Counted from the first letter of the stretch, positions 9,996 through 18,934 are shown. The stretch is DNA of 64,000 nt from Thalassotalea eurytherma (GCF_030161415.1 NZ_BSSU01000008.1:124001-188000), one strand, 5' to 3'. The notes: generated by a model from the sequence alone, not told the origin. Numbers and translations are program-made.

Positions 9996-11099
9996 TTAAT
10001 CAACTAGCTGATATTGCTCTTGTAAAATCGTAACAATTTCTGCTTTAGGATTTGCTGACAACTCAATCTTTTGACCAGTAATCTTTTCTGCAATACCAGT
10101 ATAGGTTTTTGATACCGCCATTAACACATCAACGGGTAATGGATTATCATTCGCTAATGCTTCTCTTTCATCCATACGTTCTTTGTTTAATAGGATGTCC
10201 GGTTCAGGGAAATGATTAAGCAATAATTGTCTAAAGCCTTCTTTAGAGTTTTCAATGACATTACCTTGGCGATACGCTTCACCATCCCATATACGAGATG
10301 AATCAGGTGTACCTACTTCATCCATATAGATTAATTTGTCGTTACCATTTGTATCTTTGACGTAGCCAAATTCAAATTTTGTATCAACAAAAATTTGGTC
10401 AATTTTTTCTAATGACGCAGAGATGAGATCAAAACCTTGAGTTAATAACTTTTCATATAAGGCAATATCTTCTAACGATTTGAAGTTAAAAGCGGCAAAG
10501 TTATCCTCAATGTTCTTACGTGTAATATTAACGTCATCGGCTTCAGGAACACCGTCGATACCTTTTAATACACCTTTGGTTGACGGGGTTTGTAGAAGTT
10601 CAGTCAACTTACTATCACGCGTTAACCCTTCAGGTAACTCAATGCCACAAAAGTCTCGTTCACCTTTTTCATAGGCACGCCACATAGAGCCAGTGATATA
10701 TTGACGACATATCGCTTCAATCATCACTGGCTGAGCTTTTTGAACAATCCATACAAATGGGTGTGGAATATCTAGAATATGACTATCTGCTAAACCATTT
10801 TCTTTGAATAGCTTAAACCAATGATTTGAAATCGCATTTAGCGCAGCACCTTTGCCAGGTACACCTTTCAAACCACCCTCGCCTTGCCAAATACAATCAA
10901 AAGCAGAAATACGGTCACTGATCACCATAATAGCTAATGGCGTATCAGCTGGTACATCATAACCTTTTTCTTCAATTAAACGACGGCTATCAGTTTCAGT
11001 TAACCAGTAAACACTGCGCACCTTACCGCTATGCACAGGTTTGTCGGTACGAATAGGTAAATCGTTATTAACAGCTAGAACTTGATCTGCAAGACTCAT
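9996..11099 (-). CDS. purC: Phosphoribosylaminoimidazole-succinocarboxamide (SAICAR) synthase, long form
   Basis: The product has 367 residues, the long gammaproteobacterial type rather than the 237-residue E. coli type. Signature blocks are [56 protein letters not shown] and [18 protein letters not shown], covering the ATP and CAIR/aspartate binding regions. It makes SAICAR in purine synthesis in the cytosol. I start at the ATG at 11097-11099, six bases after AAAGG, rather than at a TTG two codons earlier. The gene stands alone between two translation operons that are contiguous in E. coli. Confidence 0.95.
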   Translation of the reverse strand: MSLADQVLAVNNDLPIRTDKPVHSGKVRSVYWLTETDSRRLIEEKGYDVPADTPLAIMVISDRISAFDCIWQGEGGLKGVPGKGAALNAISNHWFKLFKENGLADSHILDIPHPFVWIVQKAQPVMIEAICRQYITGSMWRAYEKGERDFCGIELPEGLTRDSKLTELLQTPSTKGVLKGIDGVPEADDVNITRKNIEDNFAAFNFKSLEDIALYEKLLTQGFDLISASLEKIDQIFVDTKFEFGYVKDTNGNDKLIYMDEVGTPDSSRIWDGEAYRQGNVIENSKEGFRQLLLNHFPEPDILLNKERMDEREALANDNPLPVDVLMAVSKTYTGIAEKITGQKIELSANPKAEIVTILQEQYQLVD

Positions 11100-11194
11100 A
11101 CTCAACCTTTATTTGATATTTTTAAAATGTATTGGCTTAATTTCAGTATTTAAAATTAAAACAATAAATTTTATTCCTAACTTACTTAGCTGAC

Positions 11195-11296
11195 TAGTTT
11201 GCAGGTAATTAGTACTAGTTCAAGGAAAAAGCGCGGAACATATAAGTATATGTGAGCACTTTTGACACCGAAATAGTGCTAATTAGCACTAAACTA
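11195..11296. repeat. 102-bp MITE-like element with 23-base imperfect inverted ends
   Basis: The left end TAGTTTGCAGGTAATTAGTA (11195 on) and the inverted right end (11274-11296, read on the minus strand as TAGTTTAGTGCTAATTAGCA) match at about 18 of 23 positions. The middle holds the palindrome ACATATA-AG-TATATGT (11238-11253), and the right end contains the perfect 18-base palindrome at 11274-11291. The whole element can fold into one long imperfect hairpin. There is no reading frame. It lies between purC and rplT. No clear target duplication is seen. Confidence 0.55.
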
Positions 11297-11310
11297 ATCG
11301 TTAAGAAAGA

Positions 11311-11337
11311 AAAAAGGACGCTAATAGCGTCCTTTTT
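11311..11337 (-). terminator. Intrinsic terminator after rplT
   Basis: A 12-base-pair stem (11311-11322 with 11326-11337, arms AAAAAGGACGCT and AGCGTCCTTTTT) has a short loop and is followed on the minus strand by a T-rich run. It ends the thrS-infC-rpmI-rplT operon 16 bases beyond the rplT stop. Confidence 0.88.
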
Positions 11338-11352
11338 AATATTCAAAGCTGA

Positions 11353-11706
11353 TTATAAAGCAGCTTGTGCTTTTTCAACTAAAACAGCAAATGCTGCTTT
11401 GTCGTATACAGCGATATCAGCTAAGATCTTACGATCGATCTCGATAGATGCTTTCTTAAGGCCGTTGATGAAACGACTGTAAGATAAACCATTTTGACGA
11501 GATGCTGCGTTGATACGAGCAATCCATAGTTGACGGAATTGACGCTTACGTTGACGACGGTCACGGTATGCGTATTGACCAGCTTTAGTAACTGCCTGAA
11601 AAGCAACGCGATATACGCGACTACGAGCACCGTAGTAACCTTTAGCTTGCTTTAAAACTTTCTTGTGAGAACGACGTGCAACTACACCGCGTTTTACTCT
11701 TGCCAT
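11353..11706 (-). CDS. rplT: 50S ribosomal protein L20
   Basis: The 117-residue protein has the classic bL20 sequence: a long basic N-terminal helix ([20 protein letters not shown], then [20 protein letters not shown]) and the globular C-terminal part with [20 protein letters not shown]. It is needed for early assembly of the large subunit. In enteric bacteria L20 also represses translation of its own operon by binding the mRNA upstream of rpmI; a structured leader in the matching place is annotated here. It follows rpmI by 17 bases. Confidence 0.98.
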   Translation of the reverse strand: MARVKRGVVARRSHKKVLKQAKGYYGARSRVYRVAFQAVTKAGQYAYRDRRQRKRQFRQLWIARINAASRQNGLSYSRFINGLKKASIEIDRKILADIAVYDKAAFAVLVEKAQAAL

Positions 11707-11723
11707 GTGCTAATCTCCTCTAA

Positions 11724-11921
11724 TTAAGCGTTACGTAGTAATTTATCAACTGCTTTCACATCTGAAGCAGCAACCATGCTTTTAGCACGAAGATGACGTT
11801 TTACTTTTGTACGACGCTTAGTCAAAATATGACGAAGACCAGCTTGTTTGCACTTGTAACCACCAGAGGCAGTCTTTTTAAAGCGCTTTGCAGCGCCTTT
11901 GTTAGTTTTCATTTTAGGCAT
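11724..11921 (-). CDS. rpmI: 50S ribosomal protein L35
   Basis: The 65-residue basic protein matches bL35: [20 protein letters not shown], then [20 protein letters not shown]. It is part of the large ribosomal subunit. It lies between infC and rplT in the conserved order. The 147-base gap to infC is large for this operon and contains paired segments consistent with translational control by L20. Confidence 0.97.
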   Translation of the reverse strand: MPKMKTNKGAAKRFKKTASGGYKCKQAGLRHILTKRRTKVKRHLRAKSMVAASDVKAVDKLLRNA

Positions 11922-11953
11922 GAAATATTACTCCATTTATGCCGTTAAAATTT

Positions 11954-12012
11954 GGTAATTAGGGGCGAGAGCTTCATATAAAGATAAGCTCTACTTGTCG
12001 GCCTCAATTACC
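11954..12012 (-). promoter_or_regulatory. Structured mRNA leader upstream of rpmI, candidate L20 operator
   Basis: Within the infC-rpmI gap the minus-strand RNA forms an outer stem (GGTAATT at 12006-12012 with AATTACC at 11954-11960) enclosing an inner stem (AGAGCTT at 11986-11992 with AAGCTCT at 11968-11974). The structure ends about 33 bases before the rpmI ATG. In E. coli, L20 binds RNA in this region and represses rpmI-rplT translation. That this leader has the same role is an inference from position and fold. Confidence 0.5.
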
Positions 12013-12068
12013 GGTTAATCGATAAAGTTGGTGAAACACTTTCGTGTTTGCTTTTATAAGACCAAGTA

Positions 12069-12608
12069 TTATCGTTTGATTGGGGCGAGTACCATCACCA
12101 TCTGACGACCTTCCACTCTACGAGGGAAGAATTCACATGATGCGATATCTTCTAGATCTTTCTTAACGCGAGTTAATAAGTCTATTCCCAATTCTTGGTG
12201 GGCCATTTCACGACCACGGAAACGTAACGTTACCTTAGCCTTGTCACCACCTTCTAAAAAGCGTCTCAAGTTACGTAATTTAACTTGATAATCGCCTTCA
12301 TCTGTACCAGGACGGAATTTAATTTCCTTAACCTGAATTTGTTTCTGCTTTTTACGCTGTTCTTTCTGTTCCTTTGCTTTTTCGTAAAGGAACTTGCCGT
12401 AGTCCATGACTCGACATACTGGAGGTTTGGCAGTTGGGCTAATTTCTACTAAATCAACACCTGCCTTTTCTGCTTCATCCATTGCTTCGTTTAACGAAAC
12501 AATACCAATAGCTTCACCTTCTAAACCAATCAAACGTATTTCTGACGCTGTAATTAATTCATTTAAACGATGTGCCGGTTCTTTTTGACCGCCTCTTTGA
12601 CCTTTAAT
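12069..12608 (-). CDS. infC: Translation initiation factor IF-3, with AUU start
   Basis: The 179-residue protein matches IF-3: [20 protein letters not shown] at the start, [20 protein letters not shown], the lysine-rich linker and [21 protein letters not shown] start at ATT (12606-12608) because GGAGG lies eight bases upstream and the residues that follow (IKGQRGG) align with the E. coli N-terminus, which also starts at AUU. An upstream TTG in frame overlaps the ribosome site itself and is not a plausible start. In E. coli the AUU codon lets IF-3 repress its own translation. thrS lies 72 bases upstream. Confidence 0.95.
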   Translation of the reverse strand: MKGQRGGQKEPAHRLNELITASEIRLIGLEGEAIGIVSLNEAMDEAEKAGVDLVEISPTAKPPVCRVMDYGKFLYEKAKEQKEQRKKQKQIQVKEIKFRPGTDEGDYQVKLRNLRRFLEGGDKAKVTLRFRGREMAHQELGIDLLTRVKKDLEDIASCEFFPRRVEGRQMVMVLAPIKR

Positions 12609-12680
12609 AGCCTGTTCCTCCAAAGAACTTTATAAAAATCAAACGTGCCACGTAGCCACGTTTGGATTGTAAAAATTTGA

Positions 12681-14597
12681 TTATACTAATGTTCGGTTAC
12701 CGACTTCTTGGCCTAGTTGTTCGATAAACGCATCTACCGACATCTTACCAAGGTCTTCACCACTGCGTGTTCTGATGGCAATTTCATCATTTTCCATCTC
12801 TTTGCCACCAACAACAAGTAAGTATGGTACACGTTTTAAAGTATGCTCGCGAATTTTAAAGCCTATTTTCTCATTTCTCAAGTCTACTTTTGCTCTAAAG
12901 CCGTTTTCTTTTAACTTTTTAACAACTTTATTACAATATTCACTCTGTTTGTCGGTAATATTCATAACAACAGCTTGAGTTGGCGATAACCAAGTTGGTA
13001 ATTTACCCGCATACTCTTCAATAATAATACCGATGAAACGTTCTAATGAACCTAAAATCGCGCGGTGAATCATGACAGGAACATGTTTTTCGCCATCTTC
13101 GCCGACATAACTTGCATCTAAGCGGCCTGGTAAAGCAAAATCTAATTGCACTGTACCACATTGCCAGTTACGACCTAAACAATCGAGCAGTGTGAATTCA
13201 ATTTTAGGACCGTAGAATGCACCTTCACCAGGTAGGTATTCAAACTTAATACCTAACTCATTCATTGCACTTGCTAAGCCTTCTTCAGCTTTATCCCAAA
13301 CTTCATCACTGCCAATACGTTTTTCAGGGCGCGTTGAAAGTTTTACTAAAATATCTTCAAAACCAAAGGCTTTATATACGTCGTAAACCATTTCAATACA
13401 CTTTTTCACTTCATCTTGTACTTGTTCTTCAGTACAGAAAATATGTGCATCATCTTGTGTGAAACCACGTACACGCATTAAACCGTGTAAAGCACCTGAT
13501 GGTTCGTTACGGTGACAACAACCAAATTCAGCCATACGTAATGGTAGATCACGGTATGATTTCAAACCTTGGTTGAAAATTTGTACGTGACCTGGGCAGT
13601 TCATTGGCTTGATTGCATATTCACGTTTCTCTGACTCAGTAGTGAACATGTTTTCAGCGTATTTGTCCCAGTGACCAGAACGTTCCCACAATACGCGGTC
13701 CATCATTAATGGGCCTTTTACTTCATCGTAATCGTACTCATGAAGCTTTTCACGAACGAATTTTTCTAGTTCTGTGTAAATCGTCCAGCCATCATTATGC
13801 CAAAACACCATACCCGGTGCTTCAGTTTGCCAATGAAATAAGTCTAATGTTTTACCAATTTTACGGTGATCACGCTTTTCTGCTTCTGCTAAACGTTGTA
13901 AATAAGCTTTTAACTGCTTTTTATCAGCCCATGCTGTACCGTAAATACGTTGCAACATTTTGTTGTCTGAATCACCACGCCAGTATGCACCTGCAACATT
14001 CATCAATTTAAAATGATGACAATGCTTCATACTTGGTACGTGTGGGCCACGACACATGTCAATATATTCTTCGTGATGATATAAACCCGGACGGTCATCT
14101 TTTTCAATGTTCTGATCTAAGATTTCCATCTTGTATGGTTCTCCGCGTGATTCAAACGTATCACGCGCTTCTTGCCAAGAAACAGTTTTCTTAACAACTT
14201 GATAATTGGTTTTAGCTAATTCAAGCATGCGCTTTTCAATTTTAGCTAAGTCGTCATCGTTTAATGGTTGGTCTAAATCAACGTCATAGTAGAAACCATT
14301 GTCGATTGTTGGGCCAATCGCCATTTTTACGTCTGGGAAAAGTTGCTTAATAGCATGACCTAATAAATGAGCGCATGAGTGACGAATAATCTCTAGACCG
14401 TCTTCGTCTTTTGCTGTGATTAACTGTAGGTCACAATCGTCGGTGATCATTTCACACGCATCAACGCGTTCACCGTTAATGCGGCCAGCTAATGTTGCTT
14501 TAGCTAAACCAGGACCAATATCAGCTGCAACATCCATTACAGATACTGCGTTTTCAAAAGTACGTTGACTACCGTCAGGGAGAGTAATTACAGGCAT
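12681..14597 (-). CDS. thrS: Threonyl-tRNA synthetase
   Basis: The 638-residue product has the TGS domain ([19 protein letters not shown], to about 62), the editing domain with the zinc-like [10 protein letters not shown] motif at about 75 and DMCRGPH, a class II core with [10 protein letters not shown] and [20 protein letters not shown], and the C-terminal anticodon-binding domain from about 535. It charges tRNA-Thr. The ATG at 14595-14597 is six bases from AAGGA and fits the E. coli start. An in-frame GTG-type extension to 14636 would run through the operator hairpin and is rejected. First gene of the operon with infC, rpmI and rplT. Confidence 0.96.
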   Translation of the reverse strand: MPVITLPDGSQRTFENAVSVMDVAADIGPGLAKATLAGRINGERVDACEMITDDCDLQLITAKDEDGLEIIRHSCAHLLGHAIKQLFPDVKMAIGPTIDNGFYYDVDLDQPLNDDDLAKIEKRMLELAKTNYQVVKKTVSWQEARDTFESRGEPYKMEILDQNIEKDDRPGLYHHEEYIDMCRGPHVPSMKHCHHFKLMNVAGAYWRGDSDNKMLQRIYGTAWADKKQLKAYLQRLAEAEKRDHRKIGKTLDLFHWQTEAPGMVFWHNDGWTIYTELEKFVREKLHEYDYDEVKGPLMMDRVLWERSGHWDKYAENMFTTESEKREYAIKPMNCPGHVQIFNQGLKSYRDLPLRMAEFGCCHRNEPSGALHGLMRVRGFTQDDAHIFCTEEQVQDEVKKCIEMVYDVYKAFGFEDILVKLSTRPEKRIGSDEVWDKAEEGLASAMNELGIKFEYLPGEGAFYGPKIEFTLLDCLGRNWQCGTVQLDFALPGRLDASYVGEDGEKHVPVMIHRAILGSLERFIGIIIEEYAGKLPTWLSPTQAVVMNITDKQSEYCNKVVKKLKENGFRAKVDLRNEKIGFKIREHTLKRVPYLLVVGGKEMENDEIAIRTRSGEDLGKMSVDAFIEQLGQEVGNRTLV

Positions 14598-14615
14598 GAA
14601 GATTCCTTTACAGTG

Positions 14616-14636
14616 GTGACACATACGTAATGCCAC
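14616..14636 (-). promoter_or_regulatory. thrS translational operator: anticodon-arm mimic with CGU loop
   Basis: On the mRNA, GUGGCAU pairs with GUGUCAC (seven pairs, two of them G-U) and closes a seven-base loop UACGUAU. CGU occupies loop positions 3-5, the same positions as a tRNA anticodon. CGU is the anticodon of a tRNA-Thr. The hairpin ends 18 bases before the thrS ATG. In E. coli, ThrRS binds such a hairpin in its own leader and blocks ribosome loading. A second hairpin (14678-14699, CGAATA/TATTCG) lies upstream, as in the multi-domain E. coli operator. Confidence 0.75.
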
Positions 14637-14711
14637 ATGTTTATATTTTATTGCAGTTGCAATATGTTAAATAAAATCGAATAATCGGCTGACTATTCGT
14701 TATAAACGGGC

Positions 14712-14740
14712 AATATAGGTGAATTCATCTAGCATTGCAA
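14712..14740 (-). promoter_or_regulatory. Sigma-70 promoter for thrS
   Basis: On the minus strand TTGCAA (14735-14740) and TATATT (14712-14717) are separated by exactly 17 bases. The predicted start near 14705 gives a leader of about 108 bases that contains both operator hairpins. Confidence 0.65.
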
Positions 14741-14749
14741 TGGTATAAG
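14741..14749 (+). promoter_or_regulatory. Extended -10 promoter abutting the START-domain gene
   Basis: TGGTATAAG is an extended -10 element (TG at 14741-14742, hexamer TATAAG at 14744-14749). A start seven or so bases downstream would fall on or next to the ATG at 14755, with no room for a ribosome site. It overlaps the thrS promoter back to back. Confidence 0.5.
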
Positions 14750-14754
14750 ACAAT

Positions 14755-15405
14755 ATGTTTTTAAATCGTGTAAACAGTCACTTCATATTATGTCTTTTCA
14801 GCATCTTATCTGCTTGTTTAACTAGCGTTGAAACCCAAGCCTACGACCAAAAAAATAGCTGGCAGGAATACAAAAACAAGGACAATATTCACATACGCTT
14901 TAATCAAGCGACACACACTAAGCTACTTGAGGTAAATGCTTGTTTAAAAACTGAAGGTTCACCGCATCAAGCACTACAGTTTTTAACCTCTCCAGACAAA
15001 ATTCAGCAGTGGCTAGATAATGTAGAACATGTAACCCCAATAGAGTTAATCACGCCTTCTCGGTCTATCATGAGCACCACAATAAAGGGAATGTGGCCAG
15101 TAAAACCACGACAAGCGTTCGTATATTCAGATATTTACGTAGAAAATAGCGGCACTATTATTATCACCCAAACAGATGCAGGCAAGCGCTTTACCGCCGA
15201 CAAAGGCTATATTCGCATTATATTGCAACATGCGACTTGGACAATAAAGCCAATAGAAAATAACGCTATTACAATCTGTTACAACGTTTCGGCTGATCCT
15301 CAAGGAAAAATTCCGTCTTGGCTTGCAAACCGTGTTGCACTGAGTTCAATGCACAAAACGTTGAAAAATGTTCAGCGGCAATTCCCTGCGAGTAACGCTC
15401 AGTAA
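14755..15405 (+). CDS. Secreted START/SRPBCC-fold protein
   Basis: The 216-residue protein begins with a signal peptide (residues 8-28, FILCLFSILSACLTSVETQA) and continues as a lipid-binding START-type domain: a first helix-strand part, SPDKIQQWLDNVEHVTPIEL, then IMSTTIKGMWPVKPRQAFVY, and a C-terminal long helix after SADPQGKIPSWLANRVALSS. In proteobacteria such exported START proteins are found in the periplasm; their ligand is unknown. No ribosome-binding site precedes the ATG, and the -10 element ends five bases before it, so the mRNA may be leaderless. A cysteine at the end of the signal segment could make it a lipoprotein. Confidence 0.7.
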   Translation: MFLNRVNSHFILCLFSILSACLTSVETQAYDQKNSWQEYKNKDNIHIRFNQATHTKLLEVNACLKTEGSPHQALQFLTSPDKIQQWLDNVEHVTPIELITPSRSIMSTTIKGMWPVKPRQAFVYSDIYVENSGTIIITQTDAGKRFTADKGYIRIILQHATWTIKPIENNAITICYNVSADPQGKIPSWLANRVALSSMHKTLKNVQRQFPASNAQ

Positions 15406-15475
15406 ATTCTAACAACACACCGCCAAGTTATTCACTATACTTATTTTTAGTTAATCTATACGGATGCTATAGGCT

Positions 15476-16360
15476 ATGTGGAAAATCATTGCTGACATGA
15501 TCACCGAGAATACCGGCAAGGAAATGACAAATGCTAGCCATGAATTATTATCATTGGGTGGTGAAAACCGCTTGGCTTATAAGTTATCGACCAATCTAGA
15601 TAGTTACTTCGTAAAAATTGCGCCAAAACACAAACTTGAGCAGTTAGAAGCCGAAGTAGATAGCTTAAATCATTTACGAGTATTTGCACCACACACCATA
15701 CCTGGCGTTATTGGTATTGATGTTAGCCTAGATAAATCTTTTGTTGTTTTACAATGGTTGCCTTTTTCGCAACCAACTGCAGAGCATTGGCATCAGCTCG
15801 GCATTGAATTGGCAACTCTACACAATGAAACAGCCCACGGACAATTTGGTTGGCATCAAGATAACTTCATCGGAGATACACCTCAGTTAAATCAATGGAG
15901 TAGTAATTGGAGTACATTTTTTGCTGAAAAACGTATTAGTTGGCAGCTACAGTTACTTAACGAGAAGTCGATTCATTTGGGCGACATCGATTATTTAAGC
16001 CAAGTTTGTCATGATTTACTCTGCCACCATAAAATACAGCCTAGCTTAGTTCATGGTGATTTATGGCATGGCAACGTTGGTTTTATTGGCGAACAGCCTC
16101 AAATTTTTGACCCTGCTTGTTATTATGGTGATCGTGAAGTTGACGTCGCAATGACAGAGCTATTTGGCAGTTTTCCTAGCGAGTTTTATCAAGGCTACAA
16201 ATCTATAAGCCCATTGAGCCCACATTATGAGCAAAATAAACACATTTATAACCTTTACCACGTGTTGAATCATGCCAATATGTTTGGCGGTATTTATATC
16301 AAGCAAGCACAAGCATTATTCCACCGTGTCATTGCTTTCCACGAACAACGAAGTTTGTAG
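15476..16360 (+). CDS. Fructosamine kinase family protein
   Basis: The 294-residue protein has the kinase-like fold of the fructosamine/ketosamine 3-kinase family: an N-terminal lobe with YFVKIAP (ATP-site lysine), LEAEVDSLNHL, VLQWLPF hinge, HGQFGWHQDNFIGDTPQLN, then the catalytic LVHGDLWHGNVGF and metal-binding IFDPACYYGDREVDVAM. Such enzymes phosphorylate sugar adducts on amines, which then break down, so they repair glycated proteins. The E. coli relative is YniA. Substrate here is inferred. It lies 70 bases after the START gene in the same direction. Confidence 0.88.
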   Translation: MWKIIADMITENTGKEMTNASHELLSLGGENRLAYKLSTNLDSYFVKIAPKHKLEQLEAEVDSLNHLRVFAPHTIPGVIGIDVSLDKSFVVLQWLPFSQPTAEHWHQLGIELATLHNETAHGQFGWHQDNFIGDTPQLNQWSSNWSTFFAEKRISWQLQLLNEKSIHLGDIDYLSQVCHDLLCHHKIQPSLVHGDLWHGNVGFIGEQPQIFDPACYYGDREVDVAMTELFGSFPSEFYQGYKSISPLSPHYEQNKHIYNLYHVLNHANMFGGIYIKQAQALFHRVIAFHEQRSL

Positions 16361-16492
16361 TTGCTAAATTCAAACTCAATTTAGTTATAATTGAAGTGCT
16401 TAGCAATTAATCAGTTTTTGTTACTAGCAGATTACTTAAAACCGTTCATACTTAAGGTTAACAGGCCTTTGTGAAGCAATTAAGGAGGCTGC

Positions 16493-16699
16493 ATGTCTCT
16501 ATCTGTGAAAGAAAAACGCGTGGAATGCCCTCATTGTGGACATCATTTATTTTTGTCTTTAGATCCAACAGCAGGTGATCAAGATTACTATGACGACTGC
16601 CCTGCTTGTTGCTGTGAAATCCACCTCAATATGCATGTTGATGAGTACAACCAAAAAATTCAGCTCGCCATCGACGCTGACGACGAACAAGTATTCTAG
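16493..16699 (+). CDS. CPXCG-motif cysteine-rich small protein
   Basis: The 68-residue protein carries two cysteine pairs, ECPHCGH (about residues 11-17) and DCPACCCEIHL (about 35-45), forming a zinc-ribbon-like fold, and an acidic C-terminus. It matches the family known by its CPXCG motif, whose role is not known. A strong ribosome site, AAGGAGG, is seven to eight bases before the ATG. It converges on ribE with only seven bases between the stops. Confidence 0.85.
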   Translation: MSLSVKEKRVECPHCGHHLFLSLDPTAGDQDYYDDCPACCCEIHLNMHVDEYNQKIQLAIDADDEQVF

Positions 16700-16724
16700 C
16701 TAAACCTTATAGTTTAAGCTTTTT
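16698..16724 (+). terminator. Candidate terminator at the CPXCG gene stop
   Basis: AGCTAAAC (16698-16705) pairs with GTTTA-A-GCT (16712-16720, one bulge) and is followed by TTTT. It overlaps the stops of both convergent genes. Confidence 0.5.
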
Positions 16725-17330
16725 AACGGTTTCAACAATGGTCATTGTTTGCTGGTCACATTCAATATTAACCTTATCGCCCAACGTTAATAAGCCAATA
16801 TTTGTCCGTGAAAGGGTTTCTGGAATTAAATGCACGGTAAATTGATTATCCGTCACCTTACCAAGCGTTAAGCTACAGCCATTTATTGCGACAAACCCTT
16901 TACTAAATAAATACGGTTGCCAATTTTCATTTACTTCGAACGTAATCGCGCAATTTTCAAGTGTTTTAGCTATATGAATAACAGGTGCTTGGCAATGAAT
17001 ATGGCCGCTTACCATGTGTCCGCCAATCTCATCACCTGCTTTTAATGAACGCTCTAAGTTTACAAAGCTACCTAACGCTAGCAAATCTAAATTTGTCACC
17101 GCTAATGTTTCATCAATAACATCAAACTTAATATATGCTTGCCCTGTTTCCAACATACCAAAGCCGACGGCAGTTAAACAAACACCGTTGATGGCAACAC
17201 TTGCACCTATTGCTAATCCGTCGATATATATAGGATCACAACTTATAGTTAACGCCATAAGATTATTTTGTGTATTAAGTGCAAAAACTTGGGCTTTCGA
17301 TTGTACTATACCGGTAAACATCGCTATCAT
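16707..17330 (-). CDS. ribE: Riboflavin synthase alpha chain
   Basis: The 207-residue protein has the two lumazine-binding repeats of riboflavin synthase: MFTGIVQSKAQV and GASVAINGVCLTAVGF in the first, and EIGGHMVSGHIHC followed by FVAINGCSLTLGKV in the second. It joins two lumazine molecules to form riboflavin. Most relatives start at MFTGIV, which here is the fourth codon (17319-17321); the upstream ATG at 17330 is also possible. It is divergent from the MATE gene, with 44 bases between. Called ribC in E. coli. Confidence 0.93.
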   Translation of the reverse strand: MIAMFTGIVQSKAQVFALNTQNNLMALTISCDPIYIDGLAIGASVAINGVCLTAVGFGMLETGQAYIKFDVIDETLAVTNLDLLALGSFVNLERSLKAGDEIGGHMVSGHIHCQAPVIHIAKTLENCAITFEVNENWQPYLFSKGFVAINGCSLTLGKVTDNQFTVHLIPETLSRTNIGLLTLGDKVNIECDQQTMTIVETVKKLKL

Positions 17331-17374
17331 CGTGTTGTCTTTAAGTCTCCCTATTGTAACCCATTATTTAGCCA

Positions 17375-18748
17375 ATGAAATCACCTCATTTTCTCCAAAA
17401 TACCAAAAGCTTATTAAAATTGGCTTACCCTATTTTAATCGCCCAGTTAATTCAGAACTTAATGGGTTTTGCCGATACTGTGATGGCGGGCCGAGTCAGT
17501 TCAACTGATATGGCAGCTGTAGCGGTAGCAAGTTCTATTTGGCTACCATTAATCTTAACAATTTACGGTGTGATCATGGCGTTAGCGGCTATCGTGTCGC
17601 AGTACGCTGGAAGCAAATCATATAAAAAAATTGTAAACGCAACCTATCAAACCTTGTGGATTGCATTGGTTTTAGGTGTTGGGGTAATAGCCTTGTATTA
17701 CCTGATAGCACCAACGATTGAAAATAACATTGAACTAGACGCAAAGCTTAGCGCTTTAATGTTTGAATACCTTGGTTATATTGTATGGGGCGCGCCTGGG
17801 TTCTGTCTGTATTTAGCACTACGAAATTATGCAGAGGGAATGTCGTTCACCCGCCCTACCATGATCATTTCAATCATTGGCTTAATTGTTAACATACCTG
17901 CTAATTATATTTTCATTTATGGTGAATTTGGTATGCCAGCATTAGGTGGCGCAGGTTGCGGTATAGCCACAGCGATCGTTTACTGGGCGATGTTTGTAGG
18001 CATGCTAATTTATGTTTACCTATCGAAACACCTAGAAAATGTTTCATTGTTCAAACGTGCTTACGGCATAGACACCAAAGAAATAAAACACATCTTAAAA
18101 GTCGGTGTTCCGATTGCGCTATCACTGCTGTTTGAAGTGAGTTTGTTTTCGGTCGTTGCAATATTATTGGCGCCACTTGGGGCCGATATCGTTGCTAGCC
18201 ATCAAATAGCGATAAACTTTTCTGGCTTGGTGTTTATGGTACCACTAAGTTTTGCGATGGCGTTGACAATAAAAGTAGGCTATTGCGTTGGTCAAGAGCA
18301 ATACCAAGACGCAAAAGACATCTGTAAAGACGCCGTTATTTTTGGCTTAATGATCGCTGTTGTAACAGCTTTGGGTACTATTATTTTCAGAGAGCAAATT
18401 GCCGCTATCTATACCAATGAAGCACCTGTCATTGAACTCGCCGCAAGCTTAATGTTTTTAGCCGCATTGTTTCAGTTTTCAGATGCGATACAAGTTATTT
18501 CCGCAGGGGCGTTAAGAGGTTATAAAGATACAACATCAATCTTAGTGATCACCTTTATTTCATATTGGTTTATTGGTTTAAGCTTTGGTGTAGTGCTTGC
18601 GATGACAGACATTATTGTCCCTAAAATGGGCGCAGCAGGTTTTTGGATTGGCTTTATATCCGGATTAACCGTGGCAGCTATTTTGTTAGCATGGCGATTA
18701 AAAATAGTGCAATCGCGTTTTGATAACTCATTGAAAGTTACTAATTGA
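17375..18748 (+). CDS. MATE family multidrug/Na+ antiporter (NorM-like)
   Basis: The 457-residue protein has twelve predicted membrane helices in two similar halves. Markers of the NorM branch are LIAQLIQNLMGFADTVMAG near residue 20-40, ALAAIVSQYAGSKSY, the central NIPANYIFIYGEFGMPALGG and GAGCGIATAIVYW, and GALRGYKDTTSI in the second half. These pumps export cationic drugs and toxic metabolites with Na+ or H+ entry. Length and motifs are normal. The gene is single and followed by tRNA-Val. Confidence 0.92.
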   Translation: MKSPHFLQNTKSLLKLAYPILIAQLIQNLMGFADTVMAGRVSSTDMAAVAVASSIWLPLILTIYGVIMALAAIVSQYAGSKSYKKIVNATYQTLWIALVLGVGVIALYYLIAPTIENNIELDAKLSALMFEYLGYIVWGAPGFCLYLALRNYAEGMSFTRPTMIISIIGLIVNIPANYIFIYGEFGMPALGGAGCGIATAIVYWAMFVGMLIYVYLSKHLENVSLFKRAYGIDTKEIKHILKVGVPIALSLLFEVSLFSVVAILLAPLGADIVASHQIAINFSGLVFMVPLSFAMALTIKVGYCVGQEQYQDAKDICKDAVIFGLMIAVVTALGTIIFREQIAAIYTNEAPVIELAASLMFLAALFQFSDAIQVISAGALRGYKDTTSILVITFISYWFIGLSFGVVLAMTDIIVPKMGAAGFWIGFISGLTVAAILLAWRLKIVQSRFDNSLKVTN

Positions 18749-18855
18749 TTAATCAATAACCACTTGGTTAGGAAAATAGTGTTTTTCCATCAAAACTGCT
18801 TGCAACAAGTAAATCGCAAAGCTAATATATCGGCCGTTGCTTGTTGTAACTCTGT

Positions 18856-18932
18856 ACGACCGTAGCTCAGTTGGTTAGAGCGCGTCCTTGACATGGACGA
18901 GGTCGGTGATTCGAATTCACTCGGTCGTACCA
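18856..18932 (+). tRNA. tRNA-Val (GAC anticodon)
   Basis: The 77-base cloverleaf is complete with an encoded CCA. Acceptor ACGACCG pairs with CGGTCGT; the D arm has AGCTCAGTTGGTTAGAGC; the anticodon arm is CGTCC-TTGACAT-GGACG with GAC at 18890-18892; the T arm is GGTGA-TTCGAAT-TCACT. The first pair is A-U instead of the more usual G-C. Confidence 0.95.
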
Positions 18933-18934
18933 TT

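Noticed and set aside
12609-12623. TTG as the infC start
   Set aside because: The codon lies within the ribosome-binding site of the AUU start and adds five residues not found in IF-3.
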